This document shows, piece after piece, positions 1-11,834 of a stretch of DNA of 64,000 nucleotides; within the stretch, counting starts at the first letter, position 1, and every line of letters begins with the position of its first letter. A program made the translations under genes and the position numbers. Under the pieces are notes generated by a model. It made no database searches and was not told the DNA's origin. It worked only from the letters and a program-made list of their open reading frames with translations. The stretch is from Alloalcanivorax xenomutans (lineage in GTDB: Bacteria; Pseudomonadota; Gammaproteobacteria; Pseudomonadales; Alcanivoracaceae): NCBI RefSeq assembly GCF_900217905.1, contig NZ_OBMO01000003.1, positions 1 through 64,000 of the forward strand, written 5' to 3'.

Positions 1-10
1 GCTGTTTCAT
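1..10 (-). CDS. possible start of arginyl/aspartyl-tRNA protein transferase (partial)
   Basis: An ATG on the minus strand at position 10 is preceded by a purine-rich GAGGGCGAG stretch. It lies about 80 bases downstream of aat in the same direction. In many gammaproteobacteria aat is followed by the arginyl-tRNA-protein transferase gene (ate/bpt), so this is probably its start. Only three codons (Met-Lys-Gln) lie inside the window, so the identity rests on context alone. Confidence 0.3.
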
Positions 11-90
11 GGGCTCGCCCTCGCTGTCGTTGACATGTTTAGAATGCCACCGTGGCGCCTAGACGCCTCGGCGAGGGCGAGTCCATCCGA

Positions 91-828
91 TTACAGTTTA
101 AAGGAAATAGCGGCGCGATCCCGATCCGTGAGCCCGTTCCAGGTCATCGGAGCCTGCGGCCATTTGCGGGGCTCGGTCTCGGTGATCAAGGTCCGCAACG
201 CTGTCTGAAATTCCTGTCGCGGCATCAACACCGCGCCCAGCCGCATCAGGTGAGGATTCTCCACCTGGGCGTCCAGCAACTGGATGCCCAGTTCCGGCGC
301 CAGCGCCCACAACGCCGCCAGCGCGCATTTAGAACCGTTATCGCGGCGAGAGAACATGGACTCACCGAAGAACACACCGCCCAACTGAATGCCGTAGATA
401 CCGCCGGCCAGGCCCTGGTCGTCATGCACCGTCACGCAATGGGCATGGCCCAGATGGTGCAGGCGCAGATAAGCATCGCGCATGTCGCGAGTGATCCAGG
501 TGCCGTCCTGGCCGGCGCGGGGGGCCGCGCAAGCGTCGATGACTCCGGCGAAGTTCTGGTCCAGGCGGATTTCCGGATTCCAGCCTCGCAGGGTGCGCCG
601 GGTGCGGCGGCTCAGGTGCAGATCCCCGGGGCGCAACACACAGCGCGGAGCCGGTGACCACCACAGGATCGGCTGGCTGTCGTCGTACCAGGGGAAGATA
701 CCCTGGCGATAGGCGCAAAGCAGAGTGGAAGGGGAAAGGTCGCCGCCGGCGGCGAGCAGCCCGTTGGGCTCCTCAAGGGCCTCTTCCACGGCGGGAAAAG
801 GCCCCCCGGCGGGCAACCAGGGGATCAT
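91..828 (-). CDS. aat: leucyl/phenylalanyl-tRNA-protein transferase
   Basis: The 245-residue product is a full-length Aat, the cytoplasmic enzyme that moves Leu or Phe from its tRNA onto proteins with N-terminal Arg or Lys, marking them for ClpS/ClpAP degradation. The N-terminal part contains the family signatures GLLAAGGDLSP (about residues 23-33), AYRQGIFPWY and WWSPAPRCVL. Later signatures are GESMFSR and LLDAQVENPHL. The ATG at 828 lies only 6 bases after the trxB stop, so trxB and aat form one leftward operon, as in E. coli relatives. A GGAAG stretch in the trxB tail can serve as ribosome binding site. Confidence 0.96.
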   Translation of the reverse strand: MIPWLPAGGPFPAVEEALEEPNGLLAAGGDLSPSTLLCAYRQGIFPWYDDSQPILWWSPAPRCVLRPGDLHLSRRTRRTLRGWNPEIRLDQNFAGVIDACAAPRAGQDGTWITRDMRDAYLRLHHLGHAHCVTVHDDQGLAGGIYGIQLGGVFFGESMFSRRDNGSKCALAALWALAPELGIQLLDAQVENPHLMRLGAVLMPRQEFQTALRTLITETEPRKWPQAPMTWNGLTDRDRAAISFKL

Positions 829-834
829 GCGCGA

Positions 835-2145
<1,311 letters not shown>

Positions 2146-4491
2146 ATGGAATCCAAACGCAAGAGGCGAGGCGTGACAAAGGCAGCCGCCGGTAACACCC
2201 AATCCGGTTTTTCCCGCCATCTCAAACGAGGGTTGGTGGAAGGCATGGTCATCGCCCTGATCGCCCTGTCGCTGTATCTGCTTCTGGCATTGATCAGCTA
2301 TGACAGCCGCGACCCGGGATGGTCCTATGTGGGGCACGTGGACAGCGTGCGTAATGCCGGCGGCCGCGCCGGCGCTTTCTGTGCCGATCTGTTATTGGGA
2401 CTGTTCGGGCTGATGGCCTATCTGTTCCCGGTGCTGGTGGGGTTCTGGGCGTTCAAGGTATTGCGCGAGCGCCACGCCGGCCTGCCGGGTAGCTGGCCCA
2501 TGTTCAGCCTGCGTTTGGTGGGGTTCGTGTTGACCATGATCGGCGGCACGGCCCTGGCATACATGCATTTCGCCACTGGCGGCCTGCCGGAAGACGCCGG
2601 TGGGATACTCGGCCAGGTGGTCGGTGGCAGCGCCCTGGATGCCTTCAACGCCCTGGGCGGCACGCTGGTGATGGTGGCGCTGTTTCTGATTGGCATCACC
2701 GTATTCACCGATCTGTCCTGGATTGCCCTGGCGGAGCGTCTGGGTGAGCTGGTGGTGACTATCGGCCAGAAGGTGCCGGCCTGGTTCGAGCAGCGCCGGG
2801 AGCAGCGAGAGGAGCGCAAGGCCGCTCAGGCTGCCCGCGAGCAGCGCGCCCGGGTGATCACCGAGGCCAACAAGAAAAAGGAAAACCGCACGCCGCCGAA
2901 GATCGCCCAACCCGCCAAACCGGTGGAGAAAAGCGTACGGGTGCAAAAAGAGAAGCAGCAGAAGCTGTTTACCGCGGAAGTCTCCGGCGACCTGCCGCAG
3001 GTATCCTTGCTGGATCAGGTGGATGAGGACGGCAAGGGCGGTTACTCCGAGGAAGCGCTGGACGCCATGTCGCGTCTGCTGGAAATCAAACTCAAGGATT
3101 TCAACGTCGACGCCGAAGTGGTGGCGGTGCAGCCCGGACCGGTGATCACCCGCTTCGAGATCCAGCCGGCGCCCGGCATCAAGGTGTCCAAGATCACCAA
3201 TCTGGCCAAGGATCTGGCCCGTTCCCTGGCGGTGATCAGCGTGCGGGTGGTGGAGGTGATTCCCGGCAAGACCACGGTGGGGATCGAGATTCCCAATGAG
3301 CAGCGGGAGATGATCCGCTTCACCGAGGTGGTGGGCTCGAAGATGTTCGACGATGCCGGTTCGCCGCTGACCATGGCCCTGGGCAAGGACATTTCCGGCA
3401 ACCCGGTGATGGCCGACCTGGCCAAGATGCCGCACTTGCTGGTGGCCGGTACCACCGGTTCCGGTAAATCGGTGGGCGTGAACGCCATGCTGCTGTCCAT
3501 GTTGTTCAAGTCCAGCCCGGAAGATGTGCGCCTGATCCTGATCGATCCGAAGATGCTGGAACTGGCGGTCTATGACGGCATTCCCCATCTGCTCACGCCG
3601 GTGGTCACCGACATGAAGGAAGCCGCCGGCGCCTTGCGCTGGGGGGTCGGAGAAATGGAGCGCCGCTATCGTCTGATGGCGGCCATGGGCGTGCGTAATA
3701 TTTCCGGTTACAACCGCAAGGTGGAGGACGCCAGAAAGTCCGGTGAGCCACTCAAGGATCCATTGTGGAAGCCCAATGACCCGATGGATCTGGAAGAGGA
3801 ACCGCCGTTGGCGGAGAAGTTGCCGTACATCGTTATCGTCATCGATGAATTCGCCGATATGATGATGATCGTCGGCAAGAAAGTGGAAGAGTTGATCGCT
3901 CGTATCGCGCAGAAGGCGCGGGCCGCGGGCATCCACCTGATTCTCGCCACGCAGCGTCCGTCGGTGGATGTGATCACCGGTCTGATCAAGGCTAATGTGC
4001 CGTCACGCATCGGTTTCCAGGTGTCGTCGAAAATCGATTCCCGAACCGTGCTGGATCAGGGCGGAGCGGAGCAACTGCTCGGCCATGGTGACATGCTGTA
4101 TTTGCCCGGTGGCAAAAGCGTTCCGGAACGGGTGCACGGTGCCTTTGTCTCAGATGAGGAAGTGCACCGGGTCTGTGATGACTGGCGCAAGCGGGGCGAG
4201 CCGAACTATCTGGAAGAGATCCTTGACGGCGGTTCGGACCTGAACGCGCCCATGCCAGGCATGGAAATCGCCGGCGGCGGCGATGACGAGAGCGATCCGC
4301 TCTATGACGAGGCGGTGGCCTACGTGACGCAATCACGGCGGGCTTCCATTTCCTCGGTGCAGCGGAAACTGAAGATCGGCTACAACCGCGCCGCCAACCT
4401 GGTGGAAGCCATGGAAATGGCCGGCGTGGTCTCCGAGGCCGGACACAACGGACAACGTGAGGTGCTGGCGCCACCACCGCCGGACGCCTGA
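2146..4491 (+). CDS. ftsK: DNA translocase FtsK
   Basis: FtsK is a septal inner-membrane ATPase that pumps DNA and assists chromosome dimer resolution at dif. The 781-residue protein has several hydrophobic helices in the first ~190 residues, then a charged linker of only about 100 residues rich in Arg, Lys and Glu. This is far shorter than the E. coli linker and puts its length near SpoIIIE or Pseudomonas FtsK. The motor has Walker A GTTGSGKS (435-442) and a Walker B-like [11 protein letters not shown]. The C-terminal winged-helix gamma domain (about 715-775) should read KOPS sites. The start is uncertain: ATG 2146 has no good ribosome site, while an in-frame GTG at 2173 has GAGG upstream. 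lolA follows after 12 bases. Confidence 0.96.
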   Translation: MESKRKRRGVTKAAAGNTQSGFSRHLKRGLVEGMVIALIALSLYLLLALISYDSRDPGWSYVGHVDSVRNAGGRAGAFCADLLLGLFGLMAYLFPVLVGFWAFKVLRERHAGLPGSWPMFSLRLVGFVLTMIGGTALAYMHFATGGLPEDAGGILGQVVGGSALDAFNALGGTLVMVALFLIGITVFTDLSWIALAERLGELVVTIGQKVPAWFEQRREQREERKAAQAAREQRARVITEANKKKENRTPPKIAQPAKPVEKSVRVQKEKQQKLFTAEVSGDLPQVSLLDQVDEDGKGGYSEEALDAMSRLLEIKLKDFNVDAEVVAVQPGPVITRFEIQPAPGIKVSKITNLAKDLARSLAVISVRVVEVIPGKTTVGIEIPNEQREMIRFTEVVGSKMFDDAGSPLTMALGKDISGNPVMADLAKMPHLLVAGTTGSGKSVGVNAMLLSMLFKSSPEDVRLILIDPKMLELAVYDGIPHLLTPVVTDMKEAAGALRWGVGEMERRYRLMAAMGVRNISGYNRKVEDARKSGEPLKDPLWKPNDPMDLEEEPPLAEKLPYIVIVIDEFADMMMIVGKKVEELIARIAQKARAAGIHLILATQRPSVDVITGLIKANVPSRIGFQVSSKIDSRTVLDQGGAEQLLGHGDMLYLPGGKSVPERVHGAFVSDEEVHRVCDDWRKRGEPNYLEEILDGGSDLNAPMPGMEIAGGGDDESDPLYDEAVAYVTQSRRASISSVQRKLKIGYNRAANLVEAMEMAGVVSEAGHNGQREVLAPPPPDA

Positions 4492-4503
4492 GGATAAAGA
4501 GCA

Positions 4504-5115
4504 ATGGCAAAATGGCTTGTATTGGCACTGTTGATGCCGTCCCTGGCCTGGGCTTCCGCCACCGAAACCCTGCTTGCCAAACTTGGCGGACTGCGCAGCA
4601 TGAGCGGCCACTTCGAGCAGTCCATGGTGAACTCCGACGGTGACCGCCAGCAGAGTGCCAGCGGTACCATGGACGTGGCCCGGGGCAACCGCTTTTACTG
4701 GAAGACCGAGGCGCCGTTCGAACAGCTGGCGGTCTCCGATGGCAAAACCGTGTGGGTTTACGATGTGGATCTGGAGCAGGTGGTGGTCCGTCCGCTGACT
4801 CCGGACCTGGGCAACACACCGGCCCTGCTGTTTGGCGGCGATCCACAGCGAGTGGGGCAGGCGTTCGAGATTTCCGAGCTGGAAAGCGAAGGCGCCAACA
4901 TTACCTACCGGCTCAAGCCCAAGGGCGCCGATCCGCTATTCGATACCCTGGATGTCACCTTCCATGGCGACACGCCGCATTCCATGCGTTTACGCGACGC
5001 GCTCGGCCAGCAGACCCTGATCCGTTTCCAGGATCTGACCCTGAACCGGTCGTTGCCGGCGGAGCGGTTTTCCTTCACCCCGCCGGAAGGCACCGACGTA
5101 ATCCGCCAGGAGTGA
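4504..5115 (+). CDS. lolA: outer-membrane lipoprotein carrier LolA
   Basis: LolA is the periplasmic chaperone that takes lipoproteins from LolCDE and delivers them to LolB at the outer membrane. The 203-residue protein starts with a clear Sec signal (lysine, then a leucine-rich core, ending near ALAWASA). The family pattern follows: GGLRSMSGHFEQ, FYWKTEAPFEQLAVSDGKTVWVYD and a C-terminal SFTPPEGTDVI motif. It lies 12 bases after ftsK and just before rarA, the usual ftsK-lolA-rarA order, so the three are probably co-transcribed. Confidence 0.95.
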   Translation: MAKWLVLALLMPSLAWASATETLLAKLGGLRSMSGHFEQSMVNSDGDRQQSASGTMDVARGNRFYWKTEAPFEQLAVSDGKTVWVYDVDLEQVVVRPLTPDLGNTPALLFGGDPQRVGQAFEISELESEGANITYRLKPKGADPLFDTLDVTFHGDTPHSMRLRDALGQQTLIRFQDLTLNRSLPAERFSFTPPEGTDVIRQE

Positions 5116-5143
5116 ATCATGAGCGGGGGTGGTGGCGCGCACC

Positions 5144-6475
5144 ATGAGTGACCTGTTCGCCGATCAGGCCCGCGGCGATGCGCAGCCGCTGGCCGCGCGG
5201 CTGCGGCCGCTGTCGCTGGACGATTATGTCGGGCAGTCCCATCTGATCGCCCCCGGCAAACCTTTGCGTCAGGCGGTGGAGCGCGGGCAACTGCACTCCA
5301 TGATTCTGTGGGGCCCGCCGGGGACAGGAAAAACCACGCTGGCACTGATTCTCGCCGGTGCCGTGGATGCGGAATTCATCACCTTGTCGGCGGTATTGTC
5401 CGGCGTGAAGGACATCCGCGCGGCGGTGGAACAGGCCAAGGCGCGGTTGGGACAGGGACGCCGCACGGTGTTGTTCGTGGATGAGGTGCATCGCTTCAAC
5501 AAAGCGCAGCAGGATGCCTTTCTGCCTCACGTGGAAGACGGCACGGTGATCTTCATCGGCGCCACCACCGAAAATCCCTCATTCGAACTCAACAACGCCT
5601 TGCTGTCCCGGGCCCGGGTATATCGCCTGCGCAGCCTGGAGCGGCAGGACTTGTCCGGGCTGTTGGACCGCGCCCTGCGTCAACCGGATCTCACGGCCAT
5701 GGTTCTGGAAGCCGATGCCCGTGATCTGTTGCTGGACTATGCCGACGGCGATGCGCGGCGGCTGCTCAATATGCTGGAAGTGGCCCTGGATCTGGCGGAC
5801 GGCGATCAGCCCCGCGTCGACCGGCCGCTGATGCAGGAAGTGTTGCGTGACGCGGTGCGCCGTTTCGACAAGGGTGGGGATCTGTTTTATGACCAGATCA
5901 GCGCCTTGCACAAGTCGGTGCGCGGTTCCGATCCGGACGCGGCCCTGTACTGGTTCGCGCGCATGCTCGATGGCGGCTGTGATCCGCTCTATGTGGCGCG
6001 GCGGGTGGTGCGCATGGCCAGCGAGGACATCGGCAACGCCGACCCGCGGGCCCTGACGCTGGCGTTGAACGCCTGGGAGGTGCAGGAGCGGCTTGGCAGT
6101 CCGGAGGGCGAACTGACCATCGCCCAGGCCATCGTTTTTCTGGCCGTGGCGCCGAAGAGCAATGCGGTCTATGACGCCTACAATACGGCCCGGCGATTTG
6201 TCGCCGAGCACCCCAGCAATGAGGTGCCGCTGCATCTGCGCAACGCGCCCACCAAATTGATGAAGGCGGAAGGCTACGGCGCGGAGTATCACTACGCCCA
6301 TGATTACCCCGATGCCTTCGTTGACGGCGAGAACTATTTTCCGCCGACGCTGCGCGACACCCGCTTTTACCAACCGGTGGAACGCGGGCTGGAAATCCGT
6401 ATCGCCGAGAAGCTGCGCCAGCTACGGCGCCGCAACCGCGACAGCCAGTGGCAACGTTACGGGGACGAGCAATGA
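5144..6475 (+). CDS. rarA: replication-associated recombination ATPase RarA
   Basis: RarA (MgsA) is an AAA+ clamp-loader-like ATPase acting at stalled forks with SSB and RecA. Walker A GPPGTGKT is at about residues 57-64, Walker B LFVDEVHRF follows, and GATTENPSFELN with SRARVYRL gives sensor 1 and the arginine-finger region. The C-terminal tetramerisation domain includes KSVRGSDPDAALYWFARML. The 443-residue length is normal. The frame is open from a GTG at 5129, but ATG 5144 gives the typical MSDLF start. The stop overlaps the crcB start in an ATGA junction. Confidence 0.95.
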   Translation: MSDLFADQARGDAQPLAARLRPLSLDDYVGQSHLIAPGKPLRQAVERGQLHSMILWGPPGTGKTTLALILAGAVDAEFITLSAVLSGVKDIRAAVEQAKARLGQGRRTVLFVDEVHRFNKAQQDAFLPHVEDGTVIFIGATTENPSFELNNALLSRARVYRLRSLERQDLSGLLDRALRQPDLTAMVLEADARDLLLDYADGDARRLLNMLEVALDLADGDQPRVDRPLMQEVLRDAVRRFDKGGDLFYDQISALHKSVRGSDPDAALYWFARMLDGGCDPLYVARRVVRMASEDIGNADPRALTLALNAWEVQERLGSPEGELTIAQAIVFLAVAPKSNAVYDAYNTARRFVAEHPSNEVPLHLRNAPTKLMKAEGYGAEYHYAHDYPDAFVDGENYFPPTLRDTRFYQPVERGLEIRIAEKLRQLRRRNRDSQWQRYGDEQ

Positions 6476-6867
6476 ACGCACATGGTATTTTGCCCTGGCT
6501 GGCGGTGGCGCTGGGGGGCTCGGTGGGGGCCTGTTTGCGCTATGCTACCGCTCTCTGGGTAGGGGTACCGGCGATGCCGGCCTGGCCCTGGGCCACCTTC
6601 GCGGTGAACCTGGCTGGCAGTTTCCTGTTTGGTTTTCTGGCGGTCATGCTGGCGAGTCTGACCACCAGTGAACTGTGGCGGCTGGCATTGATGACTGGCA
6701 TGCTTGGCGCCCTGACCACCTTCTCGACCTTTTCCTTCGAGCTGGTCCGCCTGCTGGAGAGTCGCAGCCTGGGGCTGGCCCTGGGATACGCCGCCGTTTC
6801 GGTGGCGGCCTGCGTTTCGCTGGCCGGGCTGGGTCTGGTAGTGGGACGCTGGTTGTTTGAATCCTGA
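6472..6867 (+). CDS. crcB: fluoride efflux channel CrcB/Fluc
   Basis: This 131-residue, four-helix inner-membrane protein belongs to the Fluc/CrcB family, dual-topology dimeric channels that let fluoride leave the cell. Typical motifs are GGSVGACLRY near the N-terminus, FAVNLAGSFLFGFL in helix 2 and TGMLGALTTFSTFSFE, the conserved Thr/Phe pore track, in helix 3. The start ATG overlaps the rarA stop by four bases. No fluoride riboswitch was recognised upstream, which fits translational coupling to rarA rather than a separate promoter. Confidence 0.94.
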   Translation: MNAHGILPWLAVALGGSVGACLRYATALWVGVPAMPAWPWATFAVNLAGSFLFGFLAVMLASLTTSELWRLALMTGMLGALTTFSTFSFELVRLLESRSLGLALGYAAVSVAACVSLAGLGLVVGRWLFES

Positions 6868-6895
6868 TATTTGTTTGAATCCTGACATCTTATGA

Positions 6896-8206
<1,311 letters not shown>

Positions 8207-8238
8207 GGCGCTCCACAACACAAGGGCGCCAGCTAACG

Positions 8239-9651
8239 ATGGATTTTCTTCCCCTTGGTCTGAAACTGACCGGGCAAACCGTGGTGATCGTGGGCGGTGG
8301 TGACACCGCCCTGCGCAAGGCCGGTCTTTTGCACCGATCCGGTGCGGTGATGCGTTTGATAGCGCCGCAATGGCGCACGGATCTGTGCGCCTTGGTGGAG
8401 CAGGGCGGTGGTGTCTGCCAGCAACGGCTCTATCAAGAGGGCGATCTTGATCAGGCGCGGCTGGTGGTGGCGTGTACCGATGATGACGCTCTGAACCAGC
8501 GTATCGCCGAGCAATGCCATGCCCGTGGCCTGCCGGTTAACGTGGTGGGGCGGCCCGAACTCAGCAGTTTCGTTTTCCCGGCTCTGGTGGATCGTGATCC
8601 GCTGTTCGTGGCGATCACGTCGTCCGGCGCGTCGCCGGTACTGGTGCGGCGGCTGCGCGATCAATTGGAAGGGTGGCTGCCGGCGCGCTGGGGCCGCCTG
8701 GCGACCTTCCTGGGCCGTCTGCGCGAGAGCGTGGCGGCGCGTCTGCCAGGGCGGCGTCAGCGGGAAGCGTTCTGGGAGGCGCAGTTGGATGGCCCGCTGA
8801 TGGAGCAGGTGCTTTCCGGTCATGAAAGCGAGGCGGAACAATCCCTGGAGCATGCCCTGGCCAATATCGACGGCAACCCGCCGGCGGCGCGGGGAGAGGT
8901 TTATCTGGTCGGTGCCGGCCCCGGCGATCCGGATTTGCTGACTTTCCGGGGGCATCATCTGCTGACCAAGGCGGATGTGGTGTTGTACGACCGTCTGGTG
9001 GCGCCGGAGATCGTTGCGCTTGCCCGTGCCGACGCGGAGAAAGTGTACGTCGGTAAAGCCCGTGATCAGCACGCCTTGCCCCAGGGCGAGATCAACGATC
9101 TGCTGGTGCATTACGCCGGCCAGGGGAAACGGGTGTGCCGTTTGAAGGGCGGGGATCCGTTCATCTTTGGGCGCGGTGGTGAAGAGCTGGAAAAAGTAGT
9201 GGCCGCCGGTATCGACTTCCAAGTGGTGCCCGGCGTGACCGCCGCCGCCGGCTGCGCCGCCTACGCCGGTATCCCGCTGACCCATCGCGATCATGCCCAG
9301 TCCGTACGTTTTGTCACCGGCCACCGCCGTGACGGCAGCGTTGATCTGGACTGGCCCAACCTGGTGGCGGAGCAGGAAACGCTGGTGTTTTACATGGGAC
9401 TGGTGGGGCTAAAGGAAATCTGCGATCAGTTGATGGCCCACGGCCGCTCGCCGGACACCCCCATTGCCCTGGTATCCCGAGGCACCACCGACGCTCAGGA
9501 AGTGATTACCGGCCAGTTGGATTCTCTGCCGGCGGCCATCGAGGGACGTACCGTGCATGCGCCGACCCTGATCATCGTCGGCAGTGTGGTCAGCCTGCAT
9601 CCGCGTTATCGCTGGTTCGGAGAGGCCGGAGGCTCGACGCCGGACGCCTGA
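8239..9651 (+). CDS. cysG: siroheme synthase (fused CysG)
   Basis: CysG makes siroheme for sulfite and nitrite reductases from uroporphyrinogen III. The N-terminal part (about 1-150) is the NAD-dependent precorrin-2 dehydrogenase/ferrochelatase with the dinucleotide-binding [16 protein letters not shown]. The C-terminal part (about 218-460) is the SAM uroporphyrinogen methyltransferase with [15 protein letters not shown], the [16 protein letters not shown] motif and [22 protein letters not shown]. The 470-residue length is that of a complete fusion protein. The start ATG has only a weak ribosome site. cysG follows serS by 32 bases. Confidence 0.96.
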   Translation: MDFLPLGLKLTGQTVVIVGGGDTALRKAGLLHRSGAVMRLIAPQWRTDLCALVEQGGGVCQQRLYQEGDLDQARLVVACTDDDALNQRIAEQCHARGLPVNVVGRPELSSFVFPALVDRDPLFVAITSSGASPVLVRRLRDQLEGWLPARWGRLATFLGRLRESVAARLPGRRQREAFWEAQLDGPLMEQVLSGHESEAEQSLEHALANIDGNPPAARGEVYLVGAGPGDPDLLTFRGHHLLTKADVVLYDRLVAPEIVALARADAEKVYVGKARDQHALPQGEINDLLVHYAGQGKRVCRLKGGDPFIFGRGGEELEKVVAAGIDFQVVPGVTAAAGCAAYAGIPLTHRDHAQSVRFVTGHRRDGSVDLDWPNLVAEQETLVFYMGLVGLKEICDQLMAHGRSPDTPIALVSRGTTDAQEVITGQLDSLPAAIEGRTVHAPTLIIVGSVVSLHPRYRWFGEAGGSTPDA

Positions 9652-9733
9652 CGCTCAAACCTGGAGACCACCGGTCCTGGTCCATATCGGCAGGCGCCGG
9701 GAATTCTAATTCGAGGATCGCTACAAGGCGGTT

Positions 9734-9799
9734 GTAGGAGCTTGCCTGCAAGCGAATTAGGCTTCCGGGCAAAAGATTCGCTTGCAGGCAAGCTCCTAC
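9734..9799. repeat. REP-like palindrome (perfect 23-bp inverted repeat)
   Basis: Arms 9734-9756 and 9777-9799 are perfect inverted copies of 23 bases separated by a 20-base loop. Each arm starts with GTAGGAGCTTGCC when read inward. This resembles the Pseudomonas-type intergenic REP consensus beginning GTAGGAGC. It lies between the convergent genes cysG and ybiB, the usual REP setting, and may also end both transcripts. It is the only complete copy seen in this window. Confidence 0.85.
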
Positions 9800-9858
9800 G
9801 GCGACTTCGTTCCGATCCGCGGGAAGCTGCTGAGCACGAACTGTTGGACTATTTATTA

Positions 9859-10845
9859 TTACAGCGCGTCGCGCTTGCGTTCCGTCCATAACGTTTGAGC
9901 GGCCTTGGTGGCGGCCTCCAGATCCTTCGCTTTACCCAGACCCCACAGGGTCGTCGCCACGGTTTGCCGGACCGCCGCTTCGCCGTAAACGTCGCTTTCC
10001 TCGCCACGCCACACCGCCCGTAGATGGTCGGTGGAGACGGTGCCCGGCGGCGTTTGCCGGGGCAGGGCGGCTTCGAGCACGGCTTCCACCGGCTCTCCGG
10101 CACGCAGACCGCCGATGCTGGTGCGGGCGTCCGGGCGGATTTCCACTTCCCCTCCTTCACCTTTGAACAGCAGCAGATTGCGGTCGCCGCAGAGGCGGGA
10201 CGCTTCAAGATGCAGATTCAGATAGGCGGGGTGAAATACACTTTGCAAGCTCAGGGCGGCCTGGGCCGGGTTGAGATTTCTCGACAGCGTGTTGATCGGC
10301 GAGCGCAGTCCCAACTGAAAGCGCAGCATCAGTAAGGTGCTCAGCGGCGGACAGAACTGCTCCACACCCAGATAGGTAAAGCCCTCATCATGCAGTTGCT
10401 CGCCGGCCTCCGCCACCGTGCGTGGCAGCTTGAAGCCGAGTTTGCGCAGGCTCTCGTCGGTGTAATGCCGCTCCGGCGTATGGGCGGGACCACCATGCAT
10501 GAACACCCGCACACCGTTGCGTGCCAGCAATCGGGCCGCCAACAGGTACCAGGGGTGGTGCTTTTTCTTGCCGGCGTAGCTCGGCCAGTCCACATCGGCT
10601 TTCGGCAAGCCGATCAAATAGTGGCTGCATACCGGGCGGCAGGCATCGAGAAAGCCGGCCAGTTCCTCCGGGGTTTCCTCCTTGACCCGCAGCAGCATGA
10701 GGAAGGCGCCAAGCTGCGCCTGGGTCACCTCCCCCTGAAGAATATGCCCCATGGCCTCGGCGGCCTCTTGCCGGGTCAGGCCACGGCGGGCGCGCTTACC
10801 GCGTCCCAGGGTTCGGACGAAAGGGGCGAAGGCATGCTCGCTCAT
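9859..10845 (-). CDS. ybiB: YbiB/TrpD2-like glycosyltransferase-fold protein
   Basis: The 328-residue protein matches the YbiB family, homologues of anthranilate phosphoribosyltransferase (TrpD) that bind nucleic acid and lack TrpD activity. The N-terminal helical domain is recognisable from LTRQEAAEAMGHILQGEVTQ and AQLGAFLMLLRVKEETPEELAGF, the same layout as TrpD. The usual glycine-rich PRPP loop of TrpD is not evident. It lies 32 bases downstream of tusB and reads in the same direction, so it probably ends the yccA-tusDCB operon. Precise function in this organism is unknown. Confidence 0.85.
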   Translation of the reverse strand: MSEHAFAPFVRTLGRGKRARRGLTRQEAAEAMGHILQGEVTQAQLGAFLMLLRVKEETPEELAGFLDACRPVCSHYLIGLPKADVDWPSYAGKKKHHPWYLLAARLLARNGVRVFMHGGPAHTPERHYTDESLRKLGFKLPRTVAEAGEQLHDEGFTYLGVEQFCPPLSTLLMLRFQLGLRSPINTLSRNLNPAQAALSLQSVFHPAYLNLHLEASRLCGDRNLLLFKGEGGEVEIRPDARTSIGGLRAGEPVEAVLEAALPRQTPPGTVSTDHLRAVWRGEESDVYGEAAVRQTVATTLWGLGKAKDLEAATKAAQTLWTERKRDAL

Positions 10846-10877
10846 GGATGGACTCGCGTCAGATCAAACAGGATGGC

Positions 10878-11138
10878 TCAAGAATACCAGCTTGTGACCG
10901 GCCCGTATTCCGCTGTCAATGCCACCAGCCGGTCGTAATCAATGTATTCCAGATCGGCGCGCCGCGCCGGTGGCAACGGTGGCTGGCCTAGCAGGTATCC
11001 CGGACCTTGCAGTGGAAATTCCGCCGCCACCAGATGGCCGTGGTCGACGAATACGCATGAATCTCCGGGCTGATACAGGGCCAGGCAGGTCCGTGCCTGC
11101 TGGCTGTCCAGATCGTCGAAAGCAATGAGGTGCAGCAT
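10878..11138 (-). CDS. tusB: sulfur-relay subunit TusB (DsrH family)
   Basis: This 86-residue protein occupies the third place of a tusD-tusC-tusB set and has the short DsrH/TusB form, with MLHLIAFDD at the N-terminus and CVFVDHGHLVAA in the middle. In E. coli the TusBCD heterohexamer relays sulfur from TusA to TusE and MnmA for 2-thiouridine at tRNA wobble positions. A TTG at 11144 is in frame, but ATG 11138, two bases after the tusC stop, gives the typical N-terminus. Confidence 0.85.
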   Translation of the reverse strand: MLHLIAFDDLDSQQARTCLALYQPGDSCVFVDHGHLVAAEFPLQGPGYLLGQPPLPPARRADLEYIDYDRLVALTAEYGPVTSWYS

Positions 11139-11140
11139 GG

Positions 11141-11455
11141 TCAAAACACCAGGGTCTGATCGGACGTGTCTTGCAGATGATGTAAGTCGCCGGCGCTCAG
11201 TGGCTCAACGCCTTCCAGGGGGTGCTCGGCCAGGGCTTCGGCGGAGGCCACGCAGCGCACCGCGAAGGCCTGCAATTGTTGCAACTGCTCTTGTGGTGCC
11301 GCGAGCTGGCTGAGCGCGCGCAGGGCGCCGTTGGTGATCCAGACCGTGGACTGGAGGCCAAAGGCGGCGCCGGTGAGGATCATTTCCTGGGTCTCCCGCC
11401 AATCCGGAGAATGCCGAGGGCCACGGTGCAGTATGTACAGAATGGAATCAGCCAA
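11141..11455 (-). CDS. tusC: sulfur-relay subunit TusC (DsrF family)
   Basis: The family-like sequence starts at LADSILYILHRGPRH, typical of TusC, and runs through WRETQEMILTGAAFGL to a C-terminal DQTLVF. The best start is a TTG at 11455, overlapping the tusD stop by 8 bases and giving 104 residues, close to the usual TusC length. The longer frame up to 11674 reads through tusD in another frame and is not real. The overlap and the rare start suggest translation coupled to tusD. Confidence 0.85.
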   Translation of the reverse strand: MADSILYILHRGPRHSPDWRETQEMILTGAAFGLQSTVWITNGALRALSQLAAPQEQLQQLQAFAVRCVASAEALAEHPLEGVEPLSAGDLHHLQDTSDQTLVF

Positions 11456-11834
11456 AGTGCAATACCCGGTCGCTGTGGCGGGCTGCTTCCACCCACTCGC
11501 CGAGCCCCACCAGTTGAAAGCCCTCGGCCAGATTGTTGCCCTTGAGACCGGCACGTTGACCTTCGGTATCGTCGGTAACGCCTCTTCGCAGGGCGGCCCC
11601 GACGCAGACCCGGGCGGGCAGGGCGTTGTCCTTGACCAGGGACTGCCAGCGGCTGGCCACGGCTTCGCCGTCACGGCCCGGGTGGATCAGCCGGTTGGCC
11701 AGGTGGACGCCATCGCCGTAGAAGAAGACTCGAAACAGGGAGTAGGGGGAACGCAGCAGCGCTTCGGTGGTGTGGAGAGCGGTGACCGCCGCCGCCGTTT
11801 CCGGCCCGGCGGTCACCAGGATACTGAATTGCAT
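11448..11834 (-). CDS. tusD: sulfur-relay subunit TusD (DsrE family)
   Basis: This 128-residue protein is TusD, the subunit carrying the persulfide cysteine. The motif PARVCVGAALRRGV holds the Cys that corresponds to the essential E. coli TusD Cys78. The N-terminal MQFSILVTAGPE and the following FRVFFYGDGVHLAN match the DsrE fold. The ATG at 11834 shares one base with the upstream yccA-like stop (TGATG), so the genes are tightly coupled. The TusE gene that often ends this cluster is not here; ybiB follows instead. Confidence 0.92.
   Translation of the reverse strand: MQFSILVTAGPETAAAVTALHTTEALLRSPYSLFRVFFYGDGVHLANRLIHPGRDGEAVASRWQSLVKDNALPARVCVGAALRRGVTDDTEGQRAGLKGNNLAEGFQLVGLGEWVEAARHSDRVLHFG

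Noticed and set aside
2392-3936. Long minus-strand frame (514 codons) inside ftsK
   Set aside because: It is an antisense shadow of a well-supported ftsK; its translation is His/Gln rich without any family pattern.
5119-5151. 10-codon frame between lolA and rarA
   Set aside because: It has a fair ribosome site but is Gly-rich, very short and overlaps the rarA start; it is more likely part of the rarA initiation region.
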